From: Streptomyces shenzhenensis
Lineage (GTDB): Bacteria; Actinomycetota; Actinomycetes; Streptomycetales; Streptomycetaceae
Length of the DNA: 64,000 nucleotides
Direction of reading: 5' to 3'
Assembly: GCF_003688995.1 (NCBI RefSeq)
Contig: NZ_PENI01000003.1
Span: 310,001-374,000, forward strand
The notes under the pieces are model-generated. The model was not told where the DNA came from and made no database searches. It saw nothing but the letters and a program-made list of their open reading frames with translations. Numbering within the stretch: position 1 is the first letter of the stretch; the number at the start of each line of letters is the position of its first letter. This document shows, piece by piece, positions 16,544-28,230 of the stretch. A program made the position numbers and the translations under genes.

Positions 16544-17083
16544 GTGCGCGTGCTGGGGGTGGACCCGGGGCTGACCCGCTGCGGCATCGGGGTGGTCGAG
16601 GGCGTCGCGGGGCGCCCGCTCACGATGCTCGGCGTCGGCGTCGTCCGCACCCCCGCGGACGCGGAGCCGGCCCTCAGGCTGGTCGCCGTGGAGCAGGGCA
16701 TCGAGGCCTGGCTCGACGAGCACCGTCCCGAGTACGTGGCCGTGGAGCGCGTCTTCAGCCAGCACAACGTGCGCACCGTGATGGGTACGGCCCAGGCCAG
16801 CGCCGTCGCCATGCTCTGCGCGGCCCGCCGGGGCATTCCGGTCGCGCTGCACACCCCCAGCGAGGTCAAGGCCGCCGTCACCGGCTCAGGCCGCGCCGAC
16901 AAGGCCCAGGTCGGCGCCATGGTCACCCGGTTGCTGCGGCTCGACGCGCCCCCGAAGCCCGCCGACGCCGCCGACGCCCTCGCCCTGGCCATCTGCCACA
17001 TCTGGCGCGCCCCCGCGCAGAACCGACTCCAGCAGGCCGTGGCCCTGCACGCAGCCACAGCACCGAAAGGCCGTACGGCATGA
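16544..17083 (+). CDS. ruvC: Crossover junction endodeoxyribonuclease RuvC
   Basis: 179-residue RNase H-fold nuclease that cuts Holliday junctions symmetrically as a dimer with RuvAB. The catalytic acidic residues are visible: Asp in [12 protein letters not shown] (residue 7), Glu in [10 protein letters not shown], and the Asp pair in [14 protein letters not shown]. The GTG at 16544 follows acggagggg. A TAGCCT -10 at 16508-16513 gives a leader of about 25 bases. The stop overlaps the ruvA start (ATGA). Confidence 0.97.
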   Translation: MRVLGVDPGLTRCGIGVVEGVAGRPLTMLGVGVVRTPADAEPALRLVAVEQGIEAWLDEHRPEYVAVERVFSQHNVRTVMGTAQASAVAMLCAARRGIPVALHTPSEVKAAVTGSGRADKAQVGAMVTRLLRLDAPPKPADAADALALAICHIWRAPAQNRLQQAVALHAATAPKGRTA

Positions 17084-17685
17084 TCGCCTTCGTGAGCGGC
17101 ACGGTCGCCGCACTCGCTCCCGACACCGCCGTCGTCGAGGTGGGCGGTGTCGGCATGGCCGTCCAGTGCACACCGAACACGCTCTCCACGCTCCGTCTGG
17201 GACAGCCCGCCAAGCTCGCCACCTCCCTGGTGGTGCGGGAGGACTCGCTGACCCTGTACGGCTTCGTGGACGACGACGAGCGCCAGGTCTTCGAACTGCT
17301 CCAGACCGCCAGCGGCGTCGGCCCCCGCCTCGCCCAGGCCATGCTCGCCGTGCACACTCCCGACGCCCTGCGCCGGGCGGTCTCCACGGGCGACGAGAAG
17401 GCGCTCGTCGCCGTACCCGGCATCGGCAAGAAGGGCGCGCAGAAGCTGCTCCTTGAGCTCAAGGACCGGCTCGGCGCCCCGGTCGGCGCCCCAGCGGTCG
17501 GCGCCGCGGTCACCCAGGGCTGGCGCGACCAACTGCACGCCGCCCTGATCGGCCTCGGGTACGCGACCCGCGAGGCCGACGAAGCGGTCGCCGCCGTGAC
17601 TCCGCAGGCCGAGTCGGCCGATGGCGCCCCGCAGGTCGGACAGCTGCTGAAGGCCGCCCTCCAGACCCTCAACCGCGCCCGCTGA
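17080..17685 (+). CDS. ruvA: Holliday junction DNA helicase subunit RuvA
   Basis: 201-residue protein that binds four-way junctions as a tetramer and loads RuvB. Domain I OB-fold (residues 1-62, starting [12 protein letters not shown]), helix-hairpin-helix domain II with [13 protein letters not shown] and [16 protein letters not shown], a Pro/Ala-rich flexible linker around 130-145, and domain III ([22 protein letters not shown]), which contacts RuvB. The ATG overlaps the ruvC stop. Confidence 0.97.
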   Translation: MIAFVSGTVAALAPDTAVVEVGGVGMAVQCTPNTLSTLRLGQPAKLATSLVVREDSLTLYGFVDDDERQVFELLQTASGVGPRLAQAMLAVHTPDALRRAVSTGDEKALVAVPGIGKKGAQKLLLELKDRLGAPVGAPAVGAAVTQGWRDQLHAALIGLGYATREADEAVAAVTPQAESADGAPQVGQLLKAALQTLNRAR

Positions 17686-17715
17686 CCACCTGCGCCACGC
17701 AGCTAGGAGACCTCA

Positions 17716-18804
17716 GTGAACTGGGACGACTCGACCGGCACCCCCGCTCCCGAGGGGCTCGCCGGCCCCGAGCGGCTGGTGGGCTCGGTCGCCGACGGCG
17801 AGGACCAGGCCGTCGAGGCCGCCCTGCGCCCCAAGGACCTGGGCGAGTTCATCGGCCAGGAGAAGGTCCGTGAGCAGCTCGACCTCGTCCTGCGCGCCGC
17901 ACGCGCGCGTGGCGCCACCGCCGACCACGTGCTGCTCTCCGGCGCCCCCGGCCTGGGCAAGACCACCCTTTCGATGATCATCGCGGCGGAGATGGGCGCC
18001 CCGATCCGTATCACCAGCGGCCCCGCCATCCAGCACGCCGGTGACCTCGCCGCGATCCTCTCCTCGCTCCAGGAGAGCGAGGTCCTCTTCCTCGACGAGA
18101 TCCACCGCATGTCCCGGCCCGCCGAGGAGATGCTCTACATGGCGATGGAGGACTTCCGCGTCGACGTCATCGTCGGCAAGGGCCCCGGCGCCACCGCCAT
18201 CCCGCTCGAACTGCCGCCGTTCACCCTGGTCGGCGCCACCACGCGCGCGGGCCTGCTGCCGCCCCCGCTGCGCGACCGCTTCGGCTTCACCGCTCACATG
18301 GAGTTCTACGAGCCCGCCGAACTGGAGCGCGTCGTGCACCGCTCGGCCCGGCTGCTCGACGTCGAGATCGAGCCCGCGGGCGCGGCCGAGATCGCCGGCC
18401 GGTCGCGCGGCACGCCCCGTATCGCCAACCGCCTGCTGCGCCGCGTCCGGGACTACGCGCAGGTCAAGGCCGATGGCCTCATCACGCCCGAGATCGCCGG
18501 AGCGGCCCTCGCCGTGTACGAGGTCGACGCGCGCGGCCTCGACCGCCTCGACCGCGCCGTCCTGACGGCCCTGCTGAAGCTGTTCGGCGGCGGCCCGGTC
18601 GGCCTGTCCACCCTGGCCGTCGCCGTGGGGGAGGAGCGGGAGACGGTGGAGGAGGTCGCCGAGCCCTTCCTGGTCCGCGAGGGCCTGCTGGCCCGCACCC
18701 CGCGCGGCCGGATCGCCACGCCCGCGGCATGGGCGCATCTCGGCCTCACCCCGCCCCGGTCGGCGCCCGCGGGAAACGGACAACAGAACCTGTTCGGGGC
18801 GTGA
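17716..18804 (+). CDS. ruvB: Holliday junction DNA helicase RuvB
   Basis: 362-residue AAA+ motor that drives branch migration. Walker [10 protein letters not shown] (about residues 75-83), Walker [10 protein letters not shown], sensor and arginine-finger region [18 protein letters not shown], and the C-terminal winged-helix domain ([15 protein letters not shown]). The GTG at 17716 follows taggagacctca. It lies 30 bases after ruvA and is probably in the same transcript. The C-terminal tail ([12 protein letters not shown]) is typical of actinobacterial RuvB. Confidence 0.97.
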   Translation: MNWDDSTGTPAPEGLAGPERLVGSVADGEDQAVEAALRPKDLGEFIGQEKVREQLDLVLRAARARGATADHVLLSGAPGLGKTTLSMIIAAEMGAPIRITSGPAIQHAGDLAAILSSLQESEVLFLDEIHRMSRPAEEMLYMAMEDFRVDVIVGKGPGATAIPLELPPFTLVGATTRAGLLPPPLRDRFGFTAHMEFYEPAELERVVHRSARLLDVEIEPAGAAEIAGRSRGTPRIANRLLRRVRDYAQVKADGLITPEIAGAALAVYEVDARGLDRLDRAVLTALLKLFGGGPVGLSTLAVAVGEERETVEEVAEPFLVREGLLARTPRGRIATPAAWAHLGLTPPRSAPAGNGQQNLFGA

Positions 18805-18851
18805 CGGCGAGCGCATTGGCCGGGGCAGGAACCCAGGTGCCATGCTGAGCG

Positions 18852-18881
18852 TTGTTCCATGCGCGCGGACTCGCTTAGACT
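18852..18881 (+). promoter_or_regulatory. Promoter for yajC-secD-secF
   Basis: TTGTTC (18852-18857) and TAGACT (18876-18881) separated by 18 bases, a good match to the vegetative sigma factor consensus. It would start transcription near 18888, giving yajC a leader of about 85 bases. Confidence 0.6.
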
Positions 18882-18971
18882 CCGCCGATGCCGCCTTCGC
18901 GGGCGGCGCCGTCCACACCCCCAGCCACCAGGCCGCTGTCCGCCGCGGTCGTGCGAAGGAAAACCCGTCCC

Positions 18972-19487
18972 GTGAATACCTTGACCCTTCTCCCGTTCAT
19001 CGTGCTCATCGCGGCCATGTTCCTGATGACGCGCTCGGCCAAGAAGAAGCAGCAACAGGCCAATGACATGCGGAACCAGATGCAGCCCGGTTCCGGCGTC
19101 CGCACGATCGGGGGCATGTACGCGACGGTCAAGGAGGTCAGCGAGGACACGGTCCTCCTCGACGCCGGCCCGGGCGTCGAGCTCCTCTTCGCGAAGAACG
19201 CCATCGGCGCCGTCCTCACCGACGACGAGTACAACCGCATCGTGCACGGCATCGAGCACGACCTGAAGTCCGACGCCGACATCGTCCCGGACGACGCCTC
19301 CTCCCTCACCGAGGCCGACGGGCCCGCCGACGCTGCCGCCTCCGACCAGGCCGTCGACCTCGGCAAGAAGGACGCGGCCGAGGAGCCCGCCGCCGACGCG
19401 AAGGCGGACCCGGAGCCGAAGGCGGACGCGGAGCCCGAGGCGGACGTCGAGGCGAAGAAGACCGACGGCAGCTCCGACGCGAAGTAG
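18972..19487 (+). CDS. yajC: Preprotein translocase accessory subunit YajC
   Basis: 171-residue single-span membrane protein associated with SecDF. One N-terminal membrane helix (TLLPFIVLIAAMFLMT), a basic AKKKQQQ turn, then the conserved YajC core (PGSGVRTIGGMYATVKEV). The C-terminal ~70 residues form a long, acidic Ala/Glu/Asp/Pro tail with near-repeats of KADPEP/KADAEP/EADVEA, absent from the ~110-residue E. coli protein. The GTG at 18972 with gaagga upstream is preferred; the longer frame would place a Pro/Arg-rich leader before the membrane helix. Confidence 0.92.
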   Translation: MNTLTLLPFIVLIAAMFLMTRSAKKKQQQANDMRNQMQPGSGVRTIGGMYATVKEVSEDTVLLDAGPGVELLFAKNAIGAVLTDDEYNRIVHGIEHDLKSDADIVPDDASSLTEADGPADAAASDQAVDLGKKDAAEEPAADAKADPEPKADAEPEADVEAKKTDGSSDAK

Positions 19488-19618
19488 TCACGTCCAAGGG
19501 CACGCGGTTCCGGCTCGCGCGCCCCACGACGTCTGCTTCTCACAGGGGGTTCCGAACCACGTCATGGCCGCTGCCGCGCCCACCCGGCGCGGGGCGGCCC
19601 GAGAGGGAGTACGAAAAG

Positions 19619-21382
19619 GTGGCAGCACCTAAGAAGGGCCGGAACGCGAGTCCCCAGAGCAAGCCGGGGCGCTCGCTGGCCCTCATCCTGATCGCCATCG
19701 TGGCGCTCACCGGTGGCATGTTCGCCTCCGGGCACACCACCCCACGTCTCGGCATCGACCTTGCCGGCGGCACGAGCATCACGCTCCAGGCCAAGGCCGA
19801 CCAGGGGTCCGCGATCAACAAGGCCAACATGGACACCGCGGTCGAGATCATGAACCGCCGTGTCAACGGCCTGGGTGTCTCCGAGGCGGAGGTGCAGACC
19901 CAGGGGACGAGCAACATCATCGTCAACATCCCCAAGGGCACCAACTCCGAAGAGGCCCGCCAGCAGGTCGGCACCACCGCGAAGCTGTACTTCCGCCCGG
20001 TCCTGGCCAGCGAGCCCAGCGGCGCCGCCGCCTCGCCGAGCGCCTCGCCGAGCAGCTCCTCCAGCGGTGGCGCCTCGCCGTCGCCGTCCGGCAGCGCCTC
20101 GGCGGAGGAGAAGGCGTCCTCGTCCTCCGCGTCGCCCTCGTCCTCCGCGACCTCCCAGGGCCGGGCCGTCACCGACGCGCTGAAGGCCGACGCCACCCCG
20201 TCCGCGACCTCGAGTGCGGCGGACTCCGCGAGCCCCTCCGCGAGCGGCGGCACCGGCTCCTCCGGCAACAAGCTGGAGGACCAGTACGCCAAGCTGGACT
20301 GCTCCAAGTCGGCCGACCGGGCCACCGCCGGGAAGACGGCCAAGCCTTCCGAGTCCACCGTGGCCTGCGGCGACATCGGCGGCGCCTGGTACAAGTACAT
20401 GCTCGGCCCGGCCGCCGTCGACGGCACCGAGGTCAAGAAGGCGCAGGCGGTCTTCGACACGCAGACCGCGTCCGGCTGGCAGGTCCAGATGAACTTCAGC
20501 TCCACCGGAGCGAAGAAGTTCGCCGACATCACCGGCCAGCTCGCCAAGAACTCCACCCCGCAGAACCAGTTCGGCATCGTCCTCGACGGCGAGGTCGTCT
20601 CCAGCCCGTACGTCAGCCAGTCCATCAGCGGCGGCCAGGCGGAGATCTCCGGCAGTTTCACCCAGGAAGAGGCCCAGAGCCTCGCCAACATGCTGTCGTA
20701 CGGCGCGCTCCCGCTCTCCTTCAAGGAGCAGAGCGTGACCACGGTCACCGCCGCGCTCGGCGGTGAGCAGCTGCACGCCGGTCTGGTCGCCGGCGCGATC
20801 GGCCTCGCGCTGGTCGTCGTCTACCTGGTGGCCTACTACCGCGGCCTGGCGCTCGTGGCCCTCGCCTCGCTGCTCGTCTCCGCGGCCCTCACCTACGTCA
20901 TCATGTCGCTGCTCGGCCCGACGATCGGCTTCGCGCTGAACCTGCCGGCGGTCTGCGGCGCGATCGTCGCGATCGGTATCACCGCGGACTCGTTCATCGT
21001 GTTCTTCGAACGCGTCAGGGACGAGATCCGCGAGGGACGCTCGCTGCGTCCCGCCGTCGAACGCGGCTGGCCGCGCGCCCGGCGCACCATCCTGGTCTCC
21101 GACTTCGTGTCGTTCCTCGCCGCCGCGGTGCTGTTCGTGGTGACCGTCGGCAAGGTCCAGGGCTTCGCGTTCACGCTGGGTCTGACCACCGTGCTCGACG
21201 TCGTCGTCGTCTTCTTCTTCACCAAGCCGCTGATGACCATCCTCGCCCGCCGGAAGTTCTTCGCGCAGGGCCACAAGTGGTCCGGACTCGACCCGAAGAG
21301 CCTGGGTGCCAAGCCACCGCTGCGCCGCACCCGCCGTCCCGCCGGTCCTGCCGCCGGCTCTGTCGACCCGAAGGAAGCGTGA
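19619..21382 (+). CDS. secD: Protein translocase subunit SecD
   Basis: 587-residue RND-type protein that, with SecF, uses the proton gradient to pull secreted proteins across the membrane. N-terminal helix (LALILIAIVALTGGMFASG) followed by LGIDLAGGTSI, the large P1 ectodomain, then five helices starting at about residue 385 (GLVAGAIGLALVVVYLVAYY, with GITADSFIVFFERVRDEIREG). The periplasmic-side loop carries an unusual Ser/Ala/Pro-rich insert at about residues 131-217, a low-complexity stretch of ~85 residues splitting the P1 domain. The GTG at 19619 follows gagaggg. secF starts 3 bases after the stop. Confidence 0.96.
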   Translation: MAAPKKGRNASPQSKPGRSLALILIAIVALTGGMFASGHTTPRLGIDLAGGTSITLQAKADQGSAINKANMDTAVEIMNRRVNGLGVSEAEVQTQGTSNIIVNIPKGTNSEEARQQVGTTAKLYFRPVLASEPSGAAASPSASPSSSSSGGASPSPSGSASAEEKASSSSASPSSSATSQGRAVTDALKADATPSATSSAADSASPSASGGTGSSGNKLEDQYAKLDCSKSADRATAGKTAKPSESTVACGDIGGAWYKYMLGPAAVDGTEVKKAQAVFDTQTASGWQVQMNFSSTGAKKFADITGQLAKNSTPQNQFGIVLDGEVVSSPYVSQSISGGQAEISGSFTQEEAQSLANMLSYGALPLSFKEQSVTTVTAALGGEQLHAGLVAGAIGLALVVVYLVAYYRGLALVALASLLVSAALTYVIMSLLGPTIGFALNLPAVCGAIVAIGITADSFIVFFERVRDEIREGRSLRPAVERGWPRARRTILVSDFVSFLAAAVLFVVTVGKVQGFAFTLGLTTVLDVVVVFFFTKPLMTILARRKFFAQGHKWSGLDPKSLGAKPPLRRTRRPAGPAAGSVDPKEA

Positions 21383-21385
21383 GCG

Positions 21386-22492
21386 ATGTCGAAACTCGGC
21401 AACCTCGGCGCGCGACTGCACCGCGGCGAGATCAGCTACGACTTCGTCGGCCACCGCATGCTCTGGTACGGCATCTCGATCCTGATCACCATCACGGCCA
21501 TCGTGGGCCTGGCGGTGCGCGGCCTGAACATGGGCATCGACTTCCAGGGCGGTGCCGTCTTCACCACCCCGAAGACCAGCGTCTCCGTGGCGCAGGCCGA
21601 GGAGTTCGCGAAGGACGCGTCCGACCACGAGGCGGTCGTGCAGAAGCTCGGCAGCGGCGGTCTGCGCATCCAGATCGCGGGCATGGACACCCAGAAGTCC
21701 GACGAGGTCAAGACCGCCCTCGCCAAGGACTTCAAGGTCGACTCGGAGGCCATCAACGCCGACCTGGTCGGCCCCAGTTGGGGCGAGCAGATCGCCAACA
21801 AGGCCTGGCAGGGCCTGGCGATCTTCATGGTGCTCGTCGTGATCTACCTGGCGATCGCCTTCGAGTGGCGGATGGCCATCGCGGCGCTCATCGCGCTGAT
21901 CCACGACATCACCATCACGACCGGTATCTACGCCCTGGTCGGCTTCGAGGTCACGCCCGGCACGATCATCGGTCTGCTGACCATCCTCGGTTACTCGCTG
22001 TACGACACGGTCGTCGTCTTCGACAGCCTCAAGGAGCAGACGAAGGACATCACGAAGCAGACCCGCTTCACCTACAGCGAGATCGCCAACCAGTCGATCA
22101 ACGGCACCCTGGTCCGCTCCGTCAACACCACGGTGGTCGCGCTGCTGCCGGTCGCGGGCCTGTTGTTCATCGGCGGCGGCTTCCTCGGCGCCGGCACGCT
22201 CAACGACATCTCGCTGTCGCTGTTCGTCGGCCTCGCGGCCGGTGCGTACTCCTCGATCTTCATCGCCACGCCGCTCGTCGCCGACCTCAAGGAACGCGAG
22301 CCGCAGATGAAGGCTCTCAGGAAGCGGGTCAAGGCCAAGCGGGCCCAGGCCGTGGCCGAGGAGGAGCTGTCGGCGACCCGACCCGCGCCCGCCGACGCCC
22401 CCGAGGACGCCGCACCCGCCGTGGTGGGGCCGCGCAACCAGCCCGCGTCCCGTAACCGGGGCCGTGGCCGACCCTCCGGGAAGCGTCGATGA
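21386..22492 (+). CDS. secF: Protein translocase subunit SecF
   Basis: 368-residue partner of SecD. First helix ISILITITAIVGLAVRG, then GIDFQGGAVF, periplasmic domain, and five C-terminal helices including the signature YSLYDTVVVFDSLKEQ near residue 205 and RSVNTTVVALLPVAGL. The C-terminal ~60 residues are a charged cytoplasmic tail. The stop overlaps the apt start (ATGA), so adenine salvage is coupled to the sec operon, as in other actinobacteria. Confidence 0.97.
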   Translation: MSKLGNLGARLHRGEISYDFVGHRMLWYGISILITITAIVGLAVRGLNMGIDFQGGAVFTTPKTSVSVAQAEEFAKDASDHEAVVQKLGSGGLRIQIAGMDTQKSDEVKTALAKDFKVDSEAINADLVGPSWGEQIANKAWQGLAIFMVLVVIYLAIAFEWRMAIAALIALIHDITITTGIYALVGFEVTPGTIIGLLTILGYSLYDTVVVFDSLKEQTKDITKQTRFTYSEIANQSINGTLVRSVNTTVVALLPVAGLLFIGGGFLGAGTLNDISLSLFVGLAAGAYSSIFIATPLVADLKEREPQMKALRKRVKAKRAQAVAEEELSATRPAPADAPEDAAPAVVGPRNQPASRNRGRGRPSGKRR

Positions 22493-23028
22493 CCGACATC
22501 CAGGAGCTGCTGCTCAGCCGCATCCGCGATGTGGCGGACTACCCGGAGCAGGGGGTGATGTTCAAGGACATCACCCCGCTCCTGGCGGATCCCGCGGCGT
22601 TCACGGCCCTCACCGACACGCTGGCCGACATCGCCGGTGCCACCGGCGCCACCAAGGTCGTCGGCCTGGAGGCCCGGGGCTTCATCCTGGGCGCCCCGGT
22701 CGCCGTCCGCGCGGGCCTCGGGTTCATCCCCGTCCGCAAGGCCGGCAAGCTCCCCGGCGCCACCCTGCGCCAGGCGTACGACCTGGAGTACGGCTCGGCC
22801 GAGATCGAGGTGCACGCCGAGGACCTGACCACGGCCGACCGCATACTGATCGTCGACGACGTCCTTGCCACCGGCGGCACCGCGGAGGCCGCGATCCAGC
22901 TCATCCAGCGCGCGGGCGCCGAGGTCGCGGGCGTCGCGGTGCTGATGGAGCTGGGCTTCCTGGGCGGCCGGGACCGGCTGGCACAGGCGCTGGACGGGGC
23001 TCCCCTGGAGGCGCTGCTCCAGCTCTGA
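22489..23028 (+). CDS. apt: Adenine phosphoribosyltransferase
   Basis: 179-residue cytoplasmic enzyme converting adenine and PRPP to AMP. The PRPP-binding loop is ILIVDDVLATGGTA near residues 119-132; GLEARGFILGAPVAV and VRKAGKLPG are the other family motifs. Start overlaps secF. A hairpin at 23115-23147 ends the transcript before relA. The pairing apt-relA fits purine nucleotide metabolism, since Rel consumes GTP/GDP. Confidence 0.96.
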   Translation: MTDIQELLLSRIRDVADYPEQGVMFKDITPLLADPAAFTALTDTLADIAGATGATKVVGLEARGFILGAPVAVRAGLGFIPVRKAGKLPGATLRQAYDLEYGSAEIEVHAEDLTTADRILIVDDVLATGGTAEAAIQLIQRAGAEVAGVAVLMELGFLGGRDRLAQALDGAPLEALLQL

Positions 23029-23114
23029 GCACCGGTTTTCCGGGGGCACGCGGAGGAGCGCGCAAGCCGCGCGACGACCGCGGGACACCCCCGTGAAACC
23101 CGTGGGACACCGCT

Positions 23115-23147
23115 GAGGCGGGCCCGGAGGAATCCGGCGCCCGCCTC
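23115..23147 (+). terminator. Terminator after apt
   Basis: Long stem GAGGCGGGC / GCCCGCCTC continuing, after one bulged C, as CCGGA / TCCGG around a GGAA loop, then TTGCGTTCCCTCT. It separates apt from relA. Confidence 0.7.
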
Positions 23148-23267
23148 TTGCGTTCCCTCTGCAGAAGGTCCGCACTTCGGTCTCAAGGGGATGCCGAAGC
23201 CCGGGATCGATACCATGGGGTTTCCGGAGCCTGACCGGGGGACCCGGATCGCGCACGAGGAGTCCTC

Positions 23268-25781
<2,514 letters not shown>

Positions 25782-25800
25782 CATCACCCCGCAGACGGCG

Positions 25801-25833
25801 AGAGGGCCCCGTACGCGGCGTACGGGGCCCTCT
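25801..25833. terminator. Bidirectional terminator between relA and the DUF349 gene
   Basis: Perfect 13-bp inverted repeat AGAGGGCCCCGTA / TACGGGGCCCTCT with a 7-base loop, between two convergent genes. Confidence 0.8.
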
Positions 25834-25865
25834 TACGTGCGACGGGTGAAGCGGTGCCGGCTGTG

Positions 25866-27095
25866 TCAGCCGCCGAACTCCTGCAGGCCCTTCAGCGCCT
25901 GGTCCAGAAGCGCCTGGCGGCCCTCCAGCTCCCGTTCGAGCTTCTCGGCCCTGGACGCGTTGCCCTGCGTCCTGGCCTGCTCGATCTGGCCCCTCAGCTT
26001 GTCCACCGCGGCCTGGAGCTGACCGGTCAGGCCCTCGGCACGCGCGCGTGCCTCCGGGTTGGTCCGGCGCCACTCGGCCTCCTCGGCCTCCTGGAGCGCC
26101 CGCTCGACCGTGTGCATCCGGCCCTCGACCCTGGGACGCGCGTCGCGCGGCACATGGCCGATGGCCTCCCAGCGCTCGTTGATCGAACGGAAGGCGGCCC
26201 GCGCGGTCTTGAGGTCGGTGATCGGCAGGAGCTTCTCGGCCTCCTCGGCCAGCTCCTCCTTCAGCTTCAGGTTCTCCGTCTGCTCGGCGTCACGCTCGGC
26301 GAACACCGAACTGCGGGCGGCGAAGAACACGTCCTGCGCACCGCGGAAGCGGTTCCACAGGTCGTCCTCGTGCTCGCGCTGGGCGCGGCCCGCGGCCTTC
26401 CACTCCGACATCAGCTCGCGGTAGCGGGCCGCCGTCGGACCCCAGTCCGTCGAGCCGGACAGCGCCTCGGCCTCGGCGACCAGCTGCTCCTTGGCCTTGC
26501 GGGCCTCCTCGCGCTGCGCGTCCAGCTGCGCGAAGTGCGCCTTGCGGCGCTTGGAGAACGCCGACCGGGCGTGCGAGAAGCGGTGCCACAGCTCGTCGTC
26601 CGACTTGCGGTCGAGCCGCGGCAGCCCCTTCCAGATGTCCACCAGGGCGCGCAGCCGCTCACCCGCGGCCCGCCACTGGTCGGACTGCGCCAGCTGCTCG
26701 GCCTCCGTGACCAGGTCCTCCTTGGACCTGCGGGCGTCGTCGGACTGCTTGGCCCGCTGCGCCTTGCGCTCCTCGCGGCGGGCTTCCACGGTCGCCACGA
26801 GCTTGTCCAGCCGGGCCCGCAGCGCTTCCAGGTCGCCCACCGCGTGATGCGCCTCCACCTGCTCGCGGAGGTGACCGATCGCGGTCTGGGCGTCCTTCGC
26901 CGACAGGTCGGTGGTCTGCACTCGCTTTTCGAGGAGGCCGATTTCGACGACCAGGCCCTCGTACTTGCGCTCGAAGTAGGTCAGCGCCTCCTCGGGGGAG
27001 CCGGCCTGCCAGGAACCGACGACCTGCTCGCCGTCGGCCGTACGCACGTACACGGTCCCCGTCTCGTCGACGCGGCCCCACGGGTCGCTGCTCAC
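25866..27095 (-). CDS. DUF349 domain coiled-coil protein
   Basis: 409-residue, highly charged, almost fully helical protein with at least three DUF349-type repeats (for example WRAAGERLRALVDIWKGL, WGPTAARYRELMSEWKAAG, LKTARAAFRSINERWEAIG). A start with a small beta motif (PWGRVDETGTVYVRTADGEQ) is conserved in actinobacterial members. No membrane segment or signal peptide. The function of the family is unknown; an E. coli relative modulates subtilase toxicity, which is not transferable. The GTG at 27095 follows ggaggag and is preferred over the upstream ATG at 27200, which lacks a site. It lies downstream of the cyclophilin gene on the same strand. Confidence 0.85.
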   Translation of the reverse strand: MSSDPWGRVDETGTVYVRTADGEQVVGSWQAGSPEEALTYFERKYEGLVVEIGLLEKRVQTTDLSAKDAQTAIGHLREQVEAHHAVGDLEALRARLDKLVATVEARREERKAQRAKQSDDARRSKEDLVTEAEQLAQSDQWRAAGERLRALVDIWKGLPRLDRKSDDELWHRFSHARSAFSKRRKAHFAQLDAQREEARKAKEQLVAEAEALSGSTDWGPTAARYRELMSEWKAAGRAQREHEDDLWNRFRGAQDVFFAARSSVFAERDAEQTENLKLKEELAEEAEKLLPITDLKTARAAFRSINERWEAIGHVPRDARPRVEGRMHTVERALQEAEEAEWRRTNPEARARAEGLTGQLQAAVDKLRGQIEQARTQGNASRAEKLERELEGRQALLDQALKGLQEFGG

Positions 27096-27239
27096 AGCGC
27101 CTCCTCCACATGATGCCTGCGCAGGGCTTGTGCACCCCCGGGCATCGTCCACAGTTTCGTCACGGCCAACATAGGCGACCGGCGGGTTGCCTGTCCGCAT
27201 CCCGCGCGACCGAAATTCCCCGGTGGACCGTCATGAGCG

Positions 27240-28061
27240 TCAGGACTTCGCGACCGTCGCCTTGTTGATCACGACCGTCGCGTTCGGAGCACCGTCACCG
27301 GCGCCCGTGTTCTCGCCCGCGTCGGCGATCTTCTTGAGCACCTTCAATCCTGCCTCGCCGATCGTCCCGAACGGTGTGTAGCTGGGCGGCAACTGACTGT
27401 CCTGGTACACCAGGAAGAACTGGCTGCCGCCGGTGTGCGCCTGGCCGGTGTTCGCCATCGCGACCGTGCCCGCCGGATACACGTTGTCCTTCAGGCTCTT
27501 GTCCTTCAGGTTCTCGTCCGGGATCGTGTAGCCGGGCCCGCCGCTGCCGGTGCCCGTCGGGTCGCCGCACTGCAGCACGTAGATGCCGTTCGTGGTGAGC
27601 CGGTGGCACTTGGTGTGGTCGAAGTAGCCCTTGCCGGCGAGGAAGTCGAACGAGTTGACGGTGTGCGGCGCCGCCGCGGTCTTCAGCGCGACGTCGATGT
27701 CACCGCACGTCGTCGCCAACGTCATGGTGTAGTCGGCCGACTTGTCGATCGTCATCGCCGGCTCCTTCTTCCAGCTGAGCTTCTCGACCGAGCCCCCGGC
27801 GGCCTTCTCGCAGGGATCGGGGGCCTTGCTCGTGGCCGAGGCGCTGGGCGTCACCTCCGCGTTCGCGTTGGCCTTGTCGTCGTCGTTCTTGAGCACTCCG
27901 GTCGTGTACAGCGCGAGGCTGCCGATGACGACCACGCCCAGTACCGACGCGATCACGGAGTTGCGCATGCGTGATTTGCGCCGCGCGGACGTACGCCGCT
28001 GCTGCTGCCGCAAGAACTTCTCCCGGGCGAGCTGACGCCGCCGCTGCTCCTGGCTGACCAC
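27240..28061 (-). CDS. Membrane-anchored cyclophilin-type peptidyl-prolyl isomerase
   Basis: 273-residue protein: an Arg/Gln-rich cytoplasmic N-terminus (MVSQEQRRRQLAREKFLRQQ), one membrane helix (VIASVLGVVVIGSLALYTTG), a linker, then a cyclophilin domain from about residue 110. Core motifs are visible: HTVNSFDFLAGKGYFD, HRLTTNGIYVLQCGDPTGTG, GGSQFFLVYQ and YTPFGTIGEAG. The catalytic Arg of FHR is present as CHRL. It probably assists folding of exported proteins outside the membrane. The GTG at 28061 follows gaggagag. In mycobacteria a ppiB-type gene lies in the same relA-hisS interval. Confidence 0.9.
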   Translation of the reverse strand: MVSQEQRRRQLAREKFLRQQQRRTSARRKSRMRNSVIASVLGVVVIGSLALYTTGVLKNDDDKANANAEVTPSASATSKAPDPCEKAAGGSVEKLSWKKEPAMTIDKSADYTMTLATTCGDIDVALKTAAAPHTVNSFDFLAGKGYFDHTKCHRLTTNGIYVLQCGDPTGTGSGGPGYTIPDENLKDKSLKDNVYPAGTVAMANTGQAHTGGSQFFLVYQDSQLPPSYTPFGTIGEAGLKVLKKIADAGENTGAGDGAPNATVVINKATVAKS

Positions 28062-28230
28062 CGGGTTCTCTCCTCATGCGTGTCGTGTTGTCGACCGGTA
28101 CGCGTGTGTCCTGTGAGCCGACCGCTGCGTGTAGCCCCGTACCGTATATGGGTTAGCTGAGGAAACGGCAGCGCCGGTAGGCTCTGACAGCAGCGGAAGC
28201 CGCCCTTAATCGACACAACGAAGGACGATC

